From Streptomyces sp. CB03234 (GTDB lineage Bacteria; Actinomycetota; Actinomycetes; Streptomycetales; Streptomycetaceae), in the NCBI RefSeq assembly GCF_001905885.1, contig NZ_LIYH01000002.1, positions 113,418 to 177,417 of the forward strand: a DNA stretch of 64,000 bases. The letters are read 5' to 3'. The position numbers and the translations under genes are program-made. Under the pieces are notes generated by a model, which searched no databases, was not told the origin of the DNA, and worked only from the letters and a program-made list of their open reading frames with translations. This document shows, piece after piece, positions 1-9,004 of the stretch (position 1 is the first letter of the stretch; the number at the start of each line of letters is the position of its first letter).

Positions 1-1
1 C

Positions 2-802
2 ACGGGTGAGGCCGTGCAGTTCTGGGTGCTCGGCACCATCGCCGTCGTCGGCGCGCTGGGCACCATCCTGATGAAGAAGGCCGTGCACAGTGCGCTGAGC
101 CTGGCCGCGACGATGATCATCCTGGCGGTGTTCTACCTCGCCAACGGGGCGTACTTCCTGGGTGTCGTGCAGATCATCGTCTACACCGGCGCCATCATGA
201 TGCTTTTCCTCTTCGTCGTCATGCTCGTCGGCGTCACGGCCGCCGACTCGCTGAAGGAGACCATCAAGGGGCAGCGCTGGCTGGCCGCCGCCTGCGGGCT
301 CGGCTTCGGCATCCTCCTGGTCGCCGGGCTGGGCAGGGCCTCGCTGGACACCTTCGACGGCCTCGGCACGGCGAACGCCGGGGGCAATGTGGAGGGCATC
401 GCGGCACTCCTCTTCACCAGGTACGTCTTCGCCTTCGAGATCACCGGCGCGCTGCTGATCACCGCGACAGTCGGCGCGATGGTGCTGACGCACCGCGAGC
501 GGACCGAGCGGGCCCGTACCCAGCGGGAGATGTCCGAGCAGCGCGTACGGGAGGGGAAGCAGCTGCCGCCGCTGCCCGCGCCCGGGGTCTACGCCCGGCA
601 CAACGCGGTGGACATCGCGGGTCTGCTGCCCGACGGCACGCCGTCCGAGCTCACCGTCAGCAAGACGCTGCGGGCGCGCGGCCAGATCCGTGATGTGTCG
701 CGGCAGGCGCTGGAGGACCTCAAGGCGCTGGAGCAGCGCGCGGAGGAGCGCCTGGGGCGTGGCCACGAGGCCTCGGACCGTGAGGAGGAGAACGCGCAGT
801 GA
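2..802 (+). CDS. nuoJ: NADH-quinone oxidoreductase subunit J (5' end outside window)
   Basis: NuoJ is a membrane-arm subunit of complex I, sitting beside the quinone cavity and helping couple redox chemistry to proton pumping. The reading frame is open to the window edge: codons before the first in-frame GTG (position 14) read T-G-E-A-V-Q-F-W, and Streptomyces NuoJ normally has a short stretch before this point, so the true start is most likely upstream. About five hydrophobic segments are visible, including the [17 protein letters not shown] helix typical of NuoJ, followed by a charged C-terminal tail of about 100 residues. It overlaps nuoK by four bases (GTGA) and leads the JKLMN end of the operon. 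Confidence 0.95.
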   Translation, partial: TGEAVQFWVLGTIAVVGALGTILMKKAVHSALSLAATMIILAVFYLANGAYFLGVVQIIVYTGAIMMLFLFVVMLVGVTAADSLKETIKGQRWLAAACGLGFGILLVAGLGRASLDTFDGLGTANAGGNVEGIAALLFTRYVFAFEITGALLITATVGAMVLTHRERTERARTQREMSEQRVREGKQLPPLPAPGVYARHNAVDIAGLLPDGTPSELTVSKTLRARGQIRDVSRQALEDLKALEQRAEERLGRGHEASDREEENAQ

Positions 803-1098
803 ATCCGGTCAACTACCTGTACCTGGCCGCCCTGTTGTTCACGATCGGTGCGGCCGGGGTGCTGATCCGGCGGAACGCGATCGTGGTGTTCATGTGTGTC
901 GAGCTGATGCTCAACGCCTGCAACCTCACGCTCGTCGCCTTCTCCCGTATGCACGGCAATCTCGACGGCCAGATCATCGCCTTCTTCACGATGGTCGTCG
1001 CCGCCGCGGAGGTCGTGGTCGGGCTCGCGATCATCGTGTCGCTGTTCCGTTCCCGCCACTCGGCCTCGGTCGACGACGCCAGCCTGATGAAGCTGTAA
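799..1098 (+). CDS. nuoK: NADH-quinone oxidoreductase subunit K
   Basis: Small antiporter-like (MrpC-type) membrane subunit of complex I, 99 residues, the usual NuoK length. Three transmembrane helices are visible, and the family hallmark with a buried glutamate ([10 protein letters not shown]) lies near residues 34-43. The second conserved acidic helix is [12 protein letters not shown]. The GTG start overlaps the nuoJ stop, which implies translational coupling. A diverged second copy lies at 29654-30049 in the partial nuo cluster. Confidence 0.96.
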   Translation: MNPVNYLYLAALLFTIGAAGVLIRRNAIVVFMCVELMLNACNLTLVAFSRMHGNLDGQIIAFFTMVVAAAEVVVGLAIIVSLFRSRHSASVDDASLMKL

Positions 1099-1112
1099 GG
1101 GGTCGCTGAATC

Positions 1113-3053
1113 GTGGAGAATCTGATCGCGCTGCTCGTCGCGGCGCCTCTGCTGGGAGCGGCCGTCCTGCTGTGCGGCGGCCGTCGGCTGGACCGGGCCG
1201 GGCACTGGCTCGGCACCCTGCTCGCCGCCGCCTCCTTCGCCATCGGGGCGGTGCTCTTCTTCGACATGCTGGGCAAGGGCGCCGAGGAACGGGCGCTGCA
1301 CCAGCACCTGTTCAGCTGGGTGCCGGTGGAGAGCTTCCGGGCGGACATCGCCTTCCAGCTCGACCAGCTGTCGATGACGTTCGTCCTGCTCATCACCGGT
1401 GTCGGCACGCTCATCCATGTGTACTCGATCGGGTACATGGCGCACGACGAGCGCCGGCGCCGCTTCTTCGGCTACCTGAACCTGTTCCTCGCGGCGATGC
1501 TGCTGCTGGTCCTGGCCGACAACTACCTGCTGCTGTACTTCGGCTGGGAGGGCGTCGGTCTGGCGTCCTACCTGCTGATCGGTTTCTGGCAGCACAAGCC
1601 CAGCGCGGCCACCGCCGCGAAGAAGGCCTTCCTGGTCAACCGGGTCGGCGACATGGGCCTGTCCATCGCCATCATGCTGATGTTCACCACCTTCGGGACG
1701 TTCACCTTCGGGCCGGTGCTCTCGGCGACGGGCGAGACGTCCGAGGGGATGCTGACGGCCATCGGGCTGATGCTGCTGCTCGCCGCCTGCGGCAAGTCGG
1801 CGCAGGTGCCGCTGCAGTCCTGGCTGGGTGACGCGATGGAGGGCCCGACCCCGGTCTCGGCCCTGATCCACGCGGCCACGATGGTGACCGCGGGCGTCTA
1901 CCTGATCACCCGCTCGGGCGCGATCTTCAACGCCGCGCCGGACGCGCAACTGGCGGTCGTGGTGGTCGGCGCGGTCACGCTCCTCTTCGGTGCGATCGTC
2001 GGTTGCGCCAAGGACGACATCAAGAAGGCGCTGGCCGGTTCGACGATGTCGCAGATCGGCTACATGATCCTGGCGGCCGGGCTCGGCCCGATCGGGTACG
2101 CCTTCGCGATCATGCACCTGGTGACGCACGGCTTCTTCAAGGCGGGGCTGTTCCTCGGCGCCGGGTCGGTCATGCACGGCATGAACGACGAGGTCGACAT
2201 GAGGAAGTACGGCGGGCTGCGGAAGTACATGCCGGTCACCTTCGTCACCTTCGGGCTCGGGTACCTGGCGATCATCGGCTTCCCGGGGCTGTCCGGGTTC
2301 TGGTCCAAGGACAAGATCATCGAGGCGGCCTTCGCCAAGGGCGGTACGGAGGGCTGGATCCTCGGCGGGGTCGCCCTGCTGGGCGCGGGCATCACCGCGT
2401 ACTACATGACCCGCGTGATGATCATGACGTTCTTCGGCGAGAAGCGCTGGCAGCCCGCCCCCGACCCCGACACGGCGCCCAGCGTGGAGCCGGGCATCGA
2501 GGTCCACCCCGGCGAGATGCCGCACCCGCACGAGTCCCCGAAGTCCATGACGATCCCGATGATCCTGCTGGCCTTCGGGTCGGTCTTCGCGGGCGCGCTC
2601 TTCTCGCTCAACAGCGCGTTCGTCAACTGGCTGAAGCCCGTCACCGAGTTCGAGCACGGGCACCCGCCGATCAGCGCGGGCGCGGTGACCGCGTCCACGG
2701 TCGTCGTCCTGCTCATCGGCGTCGGCATCGCGTACGCGCAGTACGGCCGCCGGCCCGTGCCGGTCGTCGCCCCGCGCGGCTCGCTGCTCACCCGCGCCGC
2801 CCGGCGCGACCTCCTCCAGGACGACTTCAACCACATCGTCCTGGTCCGCGGCGGAGAGCACCTCACCCGCTCGCTGGTCTACATGGACCACACCCTGGTC
2901 GACGGGGTGGTCAACGGCACCGCCGCCTCCGTCGGCGGACTGTCCGGCCGGCTGCGCCTGTTGCAGAACGGCTTCGCCCGCTCCTACGCGGTCTCGATGT
3001 TCGGAGGTACGGCGGTGCTGATCGCCGCGACCCTGCTGATGAGGGGAGTGTGA
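1113..3053 (+). CDS. nuoL: NADH-quinone oxidoreductase subunit L
   Basis: Distal antiporter-like proton-pumping subunit of complex I (Mrp-type, Proton_antipo domains), 646 residues with many transmembrane helices and a long C-terminal lateral-helix extension. Conserved stretches include [17 protein letters not shown] (key Glu) near residue 140, the lysine-bearing [19 protein letters not shown] near 235 and the [12 protein letters not shown] helix. The GTG start has an AAGGGG ribosome site just upstream and follows nuoK by 14 bases. It belongs to the first (standard) complex I operon. The paralog at 30046 shares the same motifs but is clearly diverged. Confidence 0.96.
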   Translation: MENLIALLVAAPLLGAAVLLCGGRRLDRAGHWLGTLLAAASFAIGAVLFFDMLGKGAEERALHQHLFSWVPVESFRADIAFQLDQLSMTFVLLITGVGTLIHVYSIGYMAHDERRRRFFGYLNLFLAAMLLLVLADNYLLLYFGWEGVGLASYLLIGFWQHKPSAATAAKKAFLVNRVGDMGLSIAIMLMFTTFGTFTFGPVLSATGETSEGMLTAIGLMLLLAACGKSAQVPLQSWLGDAMEGPTPVSALIHAATMVTAGVYLITRSGAIFNAAPDAQLAVVVVGAVTLLFGAIVGCAKDDIKKALAGSTMSQIGYMILAAGLGPIGYAFAIMHLVTHGFFKAGLFLGAGSVMHGMNDEVDMRKYGGLRKYMPVTFVTFGLGYLAIIGFPGLSGFWSKDKIIEAAFAKGGTEGWILGGVALLGAGITAYYMTRVMIMTFFGEKRWQPAPDPDTAPSVEPGIEVHPGEMPHPHESPKSMTIPMILLAFGSVFAGALFSLNSAFVNWLKPVTEFEHGHPPISAGAVTASTVVVLLIGVGIAYAQYGRRPVPVVAPRGSLLTRAARRDLLQDDFNHIVLVRGGEHLTRSLVYMDHTLVDGVVNGTAASVGGLSGRLRLLQNGFARSYAVSMFGGTAVLIAATLLMRGV

Positions 3054-3058
3054 GCACC

Positions 3059-4648
3059 ATGTCCGATGTCGTGAACGCGGGCTTTCCCCTCCTGACCGCG
3101 ACGGCCGCCGTGCCGGCCGTCGGCGCGATCCTCACCGCCGCCGTCCCGGCCGCGCGCCGCACGGCCGCCAAGTGGCTGGCGCTGCTGGTCTCGCTGGCCA
3201 CGCTGGTCCTGGCCGCGCTGGTGGCCGTCCGTTTCGAGCCCGGCGGCGACCGCTACCAGCTCACCGAGTCGCACGCCTGGATCGCCGACTTCGGTGTGCG
3301 CTACGAACTGGGCGTCGACGGCATCGGGGTGGCGCTGATCGCGCTCACCGCGCTGCTGATCCCCTTCATCATCCTGGCCGGCTGGCACGACGCCGACCCC
3401 CTGGAGACCCAGTCCAAGCGGTGGCGGCCCACACAGGGCTTCTTCGCCCTGATCCTGATGGTCGAGGCGATGGTGATCCTCTCCTTCGAGGCCACCGACG
3501 TCTTCCTCTTCTACATCCTCTTCGAAGCCATGCTCATCCCGATGTACTTCCTCATCGGTGGCTTCGGGGACCGGGCCCACGCGGGCACCGACGAGAACGC
3601 GGCGGCCCAGCGGTCGTACGCCGCGGTCAAGTTCCTGCTTTACAACCTGGTCGGCGGGCTCATCATGCTGGCCGCCGTCATCGGGCTGTACGTCGTCGCC
3701 GGGAACTTCTCCCTGACGGAGATCGCCGCGGCGCGGGCGAGCGGCGAGCTGGACATGGCGACCAACACCGAGCGGCTGCTGTTCCTCGGGTTCTTCTTCG
3801 CCTTCGCGGTGAAGGCCCCGCTGTGGCCGCTGCACACCTGGCTGCCCAACGCGATGGGCGAGGCGACCGCGCCGGTGGCGGTGCTCATCACCGCGGTCGT
3901 CGACAAGGTCGGCACGTTCGCGATGCTGCGCTTCTGCCTCCAGCTCTTCCCGGAGGCGTCGAAGTGGGCCACGCCCGCGATCATCGTCCTGGCGCTGATC
4001 AGCATCGTGTACGGGGCGCTTCTGGCGGTCGGCCAGCGGGACATCAAGCGGCTGGTCGCGTACGCGTCGATCTCCCACTTCGGCTTCATCATCATGGGCA
4101 TCTTCGCGATGACCAGCCAGGGCCAGTCCGGGGCCACCCTGTACATGGTCAACCACGGGATCTCGACGGCCGCGCTGATGCTGGTGGCCGGATTCCTGAT
4201 CTCGCGGCGCGGGTCGCGGCTCATCGCCGACTACGGCGGCGTGCAGAAGGTGGCACCGGTGCTCGCCGGGACGTTCCTGGTGGGCGGCCTGGCCACGCTG
4301 TCGCTGCCGGGCCTGGCGCCGTTCGTGTCCGAATTCCTGGTTCTGGTCGGCACGTTCGCGCGGTACCCGGTGGCCGGGATCATCGCCACCTTCGGCATCG
4401 TGCTCGCCGCGCTCTACACGCTGGTGCTCTACCAGCGGACCATGACCGGGCCGGTGAAGGAGGAGGTGCGGGCGATGCCCGACCTCAAGGTGCGTGAACT
4501 GGCCGTGGTCGCCCCGCTGATCGCCCTGCTGCTCTTCCTGGGCGTCTACCCCAAGCCGCTGACCGAGATCGTCGACCCGGCCGTGCGGCACACCATGTCC
4601 GACGTACAGCAGAAGGACCCCCGGCCCGAGGTGGAGGCAGCCAAGTGA
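3059..4648 (+). CDS. nuoM: NADH-quinone oxidoreductase subunit M
   Basis: Antiporter-like proton-pumping subunit of complex I, 529 residues from the ATG chosen here. That ATG lies about 10 bases after an AGGGGAG ribosome site. A GTG at 3050 overlapping the nuoL stop is the alternative but leaves almost no spacing. NuoM hallmarks visible are FYILFEAMLIPMYFLIG, the lysine-containing VKAPLWPLHTWLPNAMGEA and the SISHFGFIIMGIF region. It follows nuoL directly, and its last codons overlap nuoN by four bases (GTGA). Confidence 0.95.
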   Translation: MSDVVNAGFPLLTATAAVPAVGAILTAAVPAARRTAAKWLALLVSLATLVLAALVAVRFEPGGDRYQLTESHAWIADFGVRYELGVDGIGVALIALTALLIPFIILAGWHDADPLETQSKRWRPTQGFFALILMVEAMVILSFEATDVFLFYILFEAMLIPMYFLIGGFGDRAHAGTDENAAAQRSYAAVKFLLYNLVGGLIMLAAVIGLYVVAGNFSLTEIAAARASGELDMATNTERLLFLGFFFAFAVKAPLWPLHTWLPNAMGEATAPVAVLITAVVDKVGTFAMLRFCLQLFPEASKWATPAIIVLALISIVYGALLAVGQRDIKRLVAYASISHFGFIIMGIFAMTSQGQSGATLYMVNHGISTAALMLVAGFLISRRGSRLIADYGGVQKVAPVLAGTFLVGGLATLSLPGLAPFVSEFLVLVGTFARYPVAGIIATFGIVLAALYTLVLYQRTMTGPVKEEVRAMPDLKVRELAVVAPLIALLLFLGVYPKPLTEIVDPAVRHTMSDVQQKDPRPEVEAAK

Positions 4649-6300
4649 GTACATCCGCTGTCCACAGCCTGTGGACGACAGCGGCCGAACCGGCCGCCGT
4701 CGACAAGATCGGGGCGCCGGCCATCGAGTACGCCCAGCTGGCACCCACGCTGATCGTGGTGGGCGCCGCCGTGGTCGGCATCCTGCTGGAGGCCCTCGTC
4801 CCGCGCCGCGCCCGCTACTACGCGCAGGTCTTCCTGACCGTCGTGGCCCTCGCCGCTGCCTTCGCGGCGGTGGTCGGCCTCGCGGTCGGCGGCCATGCCA
4901 CCACCAAGGCGGGCATCGCCGCGATGGGCGCCATCGCGGTCGACGGGCCCGCGCTGTTCCTGCAGGGCACCATCCTGCTGGCCTCGATCGTCGCCGTCTT
5001 CACCTTCGCCGAGCGGCGGCTCGACCCCGCCCACCACGGGCACCGGGTCGACTCGTTCGCCGCCGAAGCCGCCGCCGTACCCGGCAGCGACCACGAGAAG
5101 GCCGCCGTCAAGGCCGGTTTCACCACCACCGAGGTCTTCCCGCTGGTGCTGTTCGCCGTGGGCGGCATGCTCGTCTTCCCGGCGGCCAACGACCTGCTGA
5201 CGCTCTTCATCGCGCTGGAGGTCTTCTCGCTGCCGCTGTACCTGCTGTGTGCCGTCGCCCGCCGCAAGCGGCTGATGTCGCAGGAGGCAGCGGTCAAGTA
5301 CTTCCTGCTGGGCGCCTTCTCCTCGGCGTTCCTGCTGTTCGGCATCGCGCTGCTGTACGGGTACGCCGGCTCGGTGTCGTACGCGCGCATCGCCGACGTG
5401 GTCGACGGGTCGGTCACCGGAGTCACCCCGGCGCTCGCCCAGACCATGGGCAACGACGTGCTGCTGCTCATCGGCTTCGCGATGGTGCTGATGGGGCTGC
5501 TGTTCAAGGTCGGCGCGGTGCCGTTCCACATGTGGACGCCGGACGTCTACCAGGGCGCCCCGACACCGGTCACCGGCTTCATGGCGGCCGCCACGAAGGT
5601 CGCGGCGTTCGGCGCGATGCTGCGGCTGCTGTACGTGGTGCTGCCGGGGCTGCGCTGGGACTGGCGGCCCGTCATGTGGGGCGTCGCCATCGTCACCATG
5701 CTGGCCGGCGCGATCGTCGCCATCACCCAGACCGACATCAAGCGGCTGCTCGCCTACTCGTCGATCGCCCACGCCGGGTTCATCCTCGCCGGTGTCATCG
5801 CGGCGACGCCCGACGGCGTCTCGTCGGTGCTCTTCTACCTGGGCGCGTACTCGTTCGTGACGATCGGGGCGTTCGCGGTCGTCACGCTGGTGCGGGACGC
5901 GGGCGGTGAGGCGACCCACCTGTCCAAGTGGGCGGGGCTCGGGCGGCGTTCGCCGCTCGTCGCGGCCGTCTTCGCGGTGTTCCTGCTGGCCTTCGCAGGC
6001 ATCCCGCTGACCTCCGGGTTCTCGGGCAAGTTCGCCGTCTTCAAGGCGGCGGCGGAGGGCGGCGCTGGGGCGCTGGTGGTGGTCGGTGTCATCTCGTCCG
6101 CCATCGCCGCGTTCTTCTACATCCGGGTCATCGTGCTGATGTTCTTCAGCGAACCGAAGCCGGAGGGGCCGACGGTCGCCGTGCCGTCGCCGCTGACGAT
6201 GACGACGATCGGGGTCGGCGTCGCCGTGACCCTCATGCTGGGCGTCGCGCCGCAGTACTTCCTCGATCTCGCGGGGCAGGCGGGCGTCTTCGTCCGCTGA
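4645..6300 (+). CDS. nuoN: NADH-quinone oxidoreductase subunit N
   Basis: Third antiporter-like subunit of complex I and last gene of the first nuo operon, 551 residues. Proton_antipo motifs are present: FIALEVFSLPLYLLCAVARR (Glu), LLFKVGAVPFHMWTPDVYQGAP (Lys), and IAHAGFILAGVI. The GTG start overlaps the nuoM stop. A strong inverted repeat follows at 6314-6351, ending the operon before two oppositely oriented genes. The insertion near residues 130-155 (rich in H, D, A) is a typical actinobacterial loop. Confidence 0.95.
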   Translation: MSTSAVHSLWTTAAEPAAVDKIGAPAIEYAQLAPTLIVVGAAVVGILLEALVPRRARYYAQVFLTVVALAAAFAAVVGLAVGGHATTKAGIAAMGAIAVDGPALFLQGTILLASIVAVFTFAERRLDPAHHGHRVDSFAAEAAAVPGSDHEKAAVKAGFTTTEVFPLVLFAVGGMLVFPAANDLLTLFIALEVFSLPLYLLCAVARRKRLMSQEAAVKYFLLGAFSSAFLLFGIALLYGYAGSVSYARIADVVDGSVTGVTPALAQTMGNDVLLLIGFAMVLMGLLFKVGAVPFHMWTPDVYQGAPTPVTGFMAAATKVAAFGAMLRLLYVVLPGLRWDWRPVMWGVAIVTMLAGAIVAITQTDIKRLLAYSSIAHAGFILAGVIAATPDGVSSVLFYLGAYSFVTIGAFAVVTLVRDAGGEATHLSKWAGLGRRSPLVAAVFAVFLLAFAGIPLTSGFSGKFAVFKAAAEGGAGALVVVGVISSAIAAFFYIRVIVLMFFSEPKPEGPTVAVPSPLTMTTIGVGVAVTLMLGVAPQYFLDLAGQAGVFVR

Positions 6301-6313
6301 CGGAAACCGGCGA

Positions 6314-6351
6314 GCGTGCGGCGGGGTGCCAGGGGGCGCCCCGCCGCACGC
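6314..6351. terminator. Bidirectional terminator hairpin after nuoN
   Basis: A 13-bp perfect inverted repeat (arm GCGTGCGGCGGGG at 6314-6326, complement at 6339-6351) with a 12-base loop that can itself pair partly. It lies between the nuoN stop and the convergent secreted-protein gene, so it can serve both strands. No strong T-tract follows, which is usual in streptomycetes. Confidence 0.7.
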
Positions 6352-6364
6352 GTGTGTGTGCCGG

Positions 6365-6904
6365 CTACTCGTCCCCGGGACAGCGGACCGTCGGGTTCCA
6401 GTCCGCCATCAGGCCCTTCGGGTTCTTCTTGTGCAGCCAGACATGAAGGTCGTAGTGGTTCGGCATGCCGGGCGCATGACCCGCCATCGGCCCGTTGAGG
6501 CCGCGCCCGAACATCCTGGGGCGGTCCGGGTCCGTCGCCAGGTCCTGGTCGCGGTCGATGGTGACGTACTCCACGGCGACGAGCCGCCGCTTGCCGCCGG
6601 GCCCCGGCTCGTAGAGCAGCGCCGCGGGCCTGGCGGGATCGGTGGAGTTGATGTGGGCTTCCTTGACGTAGTGGTAGCCCATGCCGCCCTCCGACGAGTA
6701 CACGCAGTCGTTCGTGCGTACGTAACCGTCCTTGATGGCGCGGGACTCGTCGCGGTACTTCTCCGTGGCCTGATAGGCCCTCGTCAGCTGGGCGTGGCGG
6801 CTCTTGGCGCCGGAGTCGGCCTGGCCGGGCGACGGGGCGGTGGCGAGCGCCATCGAGGCGAGGGACACGAGGCCGAGAGCTGTTATGAGCGGTTTGCGGT
6901 GCAT
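6365..6904 (-). CDS. Secreted protein of unknown function, tandem paralog 1
   Basis: A 179-residue protein with a clear Sec signal peptide (MHRKPLITALGLVSLASMALA, cleavage near ATA/APS). No family is recognised by name. The mature part contains GGMGYHYV, PAALLYE, a DRDQD-rich loop, HYDLHVWLHKKNP, WNPTVRCP, and two conserved cysteines (one before GGMGYHYV, one in RCPG) that could form a disulfide. It is roughly half identical to its neighbour at 6941-7477, and spacing and orientation suggest a tandem duplication in one transcript. The ATG was preferred to an upstream TTG because GGAG lies about 10 bases before it. The conserved His/Asp positions suggest ligand or metal binding; this is inference. 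Confidence 0.85.
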   Translation of the reverse strand: MHRKPLITALGLVSLASMALATAPSPGQADSGAKSRHAQLTRAYQATEKYRDESRAIKDGYVRTNDCVYSSEGGMGYHYVKEAHINSTDPARPAALLYEPGPGGKRRLVAVEYVTIDRDQDLATDPDRPRMFGRGLNGPMAGHAPGMPNHYDLHVWLHKKNPKGLMADWNPTVRCPGDE

Positions 6905-6940
6905 GTCGTGCTCCAAGGTGGGGGGATGGGGGGTGCGGGC

Positions 6941-7477
6941 TCAGGCTTCGCCGGGGCAGCGGACCTTCGGGTTCCACTCCGTGAACATGCCTCTGGGGTT
7001 GTGCTTGTACAGCCAGACATGCAGGTCGTAGTGGACCGGTACGCCCGCTTCGACGCCGGGCGACGGGCCCAGGAAGGGCTGCCCGAACATGGTGGGGCGG
7101 TCGTCGTCCGTCGCGACCTTCTGGTCGCGGTCCTCGACGAAGAACTCGATGCCGGTCAGCCGCTTGCCGTTCTCGGTGTCCTCGTACATCAGCGCGGACG
7201 GCTTCGCCGGGTCGGTGGAGTTGTTACGGGCCTTGTTGACGTAGTGGTAGCCCATACCGCCCTCCGGCCGGGAGACGCAGCCGCGCATGGGCTTGTAGCC
7301 GTCGGCGACGGCACGCTCCACGGACTGGTACTTCACCGTCGCGCGGTACGCCTTCAGCAGGTCCGCCCGGACCGTGTCGTCGCGGGCGCCGGGCGCCGGG
7401 GCGGCCGGGGCGATGCCCAGGGCGAAGGAGGCGAGAGCCGTGAGGGCGAGCGCGGCTATGAGCGGGCGGGGGTGCAT
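6941..7477 (-). CDS. Secreted protein of unknown function, tandem paralog 2
   Basis: A 178-residue exported protein with signal peptide MHPRPLIAALALTALASFALG and mature start near APAAPAPG. It shares with paralog 1 the blocks GGMGYHYVN, NSTDPA, a Y-E-D turn, MFG(Q/R), HYDLHVWLYKHNPRGMF and EWNPKVRCPG. Both conserved cysteines are kept. The start chosen is the ATG preceded by GGAG; a longer reading to 7528 would put about 17 charged/Pro residues before the signal peptide and is unlikely. It is 36 bases upstream of paralog 1 on the same strand, so the two are probably cotranscribed. Function unknown. Confidence 0.85.
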   Translation of the reverse strand: MHPRPLIAALALTALASFALGIAPAAPAPGARDDTVRADLLKAYRATVKYQSVERAVADGYKPMRGCVSRPEGGMGYHYVNKARNNSTDPAKPSALMYEDTENGKRLTGIEFFVEDRDQKVATDDDRPTMFGQPFLGPSPGVEAGVPVHYDLHVWLYKHNPRGMFTEWNPKVRCPGEA

Positions 7478-7598
7478 GCGGCTGCTCCAGGGGTGGGGGA
7501 GTACGGGTGGGCTCCCCCCGCTGCCCACTGGTCAGCTTGGGGTGGGGTGCGCCGTGGTGCACGTCCGGCGGGCCGTTCGGCTGACGCTCGCGGGGCGG

Positions 7599-7667
7599 CG
7601 GCGCGCGGCGTACGGCGCGCGGCCTACGCGTACGGCCTGCGGCGCGCGGCCTGCGGCGTACGGCGCC
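7599..7667. repeat. Five degenerate 13-14 bp tandem units, CGGCGCGCGGC(G/C)TA type
   Basis: Five head-to-tail units starting at 7599, 7613, 7627, 7640 and 7654. The core is CGGCGCGCGGC followed by GTA, CTA or CTG; two units carry GTACGGC instead. The block sits upstream of the secreted-paralog pair and just downstream of fahA. Almost all of it is G/C and it contains several short palindromes (GCGCGC, GTAC). Confidence 0.7.
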
Positions 7668-7705
7668 GGAACGGTTCCCCGCCCGCGCCGTACGCCGTCC
7701 GCGGG

Positions 7706-8941
7706 TCAGTGCGCGGGAACGATCCGGCCCGTCACCTCGCCAAGGCCCACCTTCGTGCCGTCCGGGCCCGGCGCCCAGGCCGTGAGCGTGACCTCGTCGC
7801 CGTCCTCCAGGAACGTCCGCTTGCCGTCGGGCAGTTCGAGCGGCTCCTGGCCGTTCCAGGTGAGTTCGAGCAGCGAGCCGCGCTGGTGGACCTCCGGGCC
7901 GCTGACCGTGCCGGAGCCGAAGAGGTCGCCCGTACGCAAGGAAGCGCCGTTGACCGTCATATGGGCCAGCTGCTGCGCCGCCGTCCAGTACATGGTCGAG
8001 AACGGCGGCTCGGAGACGATCTCCCCGTTGATCCGTACGGTGATACGGAGGTCGAAGCCGCCCGGCTCCTCCTCGGAGCTGTCGTCCAGGTACGGCAGGA
8101 GGGCGAAGTCGCGGTCCGGCGGCGAGACCCGGGCGGCGTCCAGGGCCTCCAGCGGCGTCACCCAGGCCGACACGGAGGTCGCGAAGGACTTGCCGAGGAA
8201 CGGGCCGAGCGGGACGTACTCCCACGCCTGGATGTCGCGCGCCGACCAGTCGTTGAGGAGGGTCAGGCCGAAGACGTGGTCGGGGAAGGCGGTGAGGGGG
8301 ACTCGCTCGCCGAGTGCGGAGGGGGTGCCGACCAGGAAGCCGACCTCGGCCTCGATGTCGAGCTTCACCGACGGGCCGAAGACGGGCGCCGGGTCGGCGG
8401 GGGCCTTGCGCTGGCCCGAGGGCCGCACGATGTCGGTGCCGGAGACCACGACCGTGCCGGAGCGGCCGTGGTAGCCGATCGGCAGGTGCTTCCAGTTCGG
8501 CGTGAGCGGCTCGCCGTCCGGGCGGAAGATCCGGCCGACGTTGGTGGCGTGGTGCTCGGACGCGTAGAAGTCGACGTAGTCCGCCACCTCGTACGGCAGG
8601 TGGAGGGTCACGGCGGACAGGGGGTGCAGCAGCGGCTCTATGTCCGGGCGGTGGGCCGGAACGGTCACCCAGGCGGTGAGCGCCCGGCGGACGTCGCGCC
8701 AGGCGGTGCGGCCGGCCGCGAGCAGCGGGTTCAGGCTCGGCTGTGCCAGCAGCGCCGCGTACGGGGAGCCCAGCGCGTGCGCCGCCGCCCCCGCGTCCAG
8801 GACGTGGTCGCCGACGCGGACCCCGAGCCGGCGGCGGCCGGGCTCGTCGGCGGTGCTGAAGACGCCGTACGGAAGGTTGTGCGGGCCGAAGGGGTCGCCT
8901 TCGGTCAGGTCGAGCGGGCTCTGCTCGGACTGCTCGGGCAT
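7706..8941 (-). CDS. fahA: Fumarylacetoacetase
   Basis: Hydrolyses 4-fumarylacetoacetate to fumarate and acetoacetate, the last step of tyrosine/homogentisate breakdown in the cytosol. At 411 residues it matches the bacterial enzyme. An N-terminal FAH_N region (LPYGVFST, RRRLGVRVGD) precedes the metal-binding catalytic fold with DFYASEHHATNVGRIFRP, WKHLPIGYHGRS, KLDIEAEVGF and LLNDWSARDIQAWEY, where the Asp/Glu ligands and catalytic His are in place. The ATG at 8941 was chosen because the family begins near PFGPHNLPYG; the longer frame lacks a ribosome site. The gene lies downstream of the CocE-like hydrolase, with a candidate promoter of its own in the gap. Confidence 0.93.
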   Translation of the reverse strand: MPEQSEQSPLDLTEGDPFGPHNLPYGVFSTADEPGRRRLGVRVGDHVLDAGAAAHALGSPYAALLAQPSLNPLLAAGRTAWRDVRRALTAWVTVPAHRPDIEPLLHPLSAVTLHLPYEVADYVDFYASEHHATNVGRIFRPDGEPLTPNWKHLPIGYHGRSGTVVVSGTDIVRPSGQRKAPADPAPVFGPSVKLDIEAEVGFLVGTPSALGERVPLTAFPDHVFGLTLLNDWSARDIQAWEYVPLGPFLGKSFATSVSAWVTPLEALDAARVSPPDRDFALLPYLDDSSEEEPGGFDLRITVRINGEIVSEPPFSTMYWTAAQQLAHMTVNGASLRTGDLFGSGTVSGPEVHQRGSLLELTWNGQEPLELPDGKRTFLEDGDEVTLTAWAPGPDGTKVGLGEVTGRIVPAH

Positions 8942-8976
8942 CGGTGCTTGCCTCGCTTTCCACGTGTGTGGGGGAC

Positions 8977-9004
8977 ACGTTAGATCAGCCTGCCGTACGG
9001 GCAA
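8977..9004 (-). promoter_or_regulatory. Candidate fahA promoter
   Basis: On the minus strand TTGCCC (9004-8999) and TAACGT (8982-8977) are separated by 16 bases and point at fahA. The -10 hexamer overlaps one arm of an inverted repeat ACGTGT/ACACGT (8962-8980, 7-base spacer) that could be an operator. The -35 lies within the last codons of the upstream hydrolase gene. Confidence 0.4.

Noticed and set aside
813..4744. Long minus-strand frames opposite nuoK-nuoM
   Set aside because: Rich in Arg/Asp/Gln/His with no domain and no ribosome sites; exact shadows of the nuo genes.
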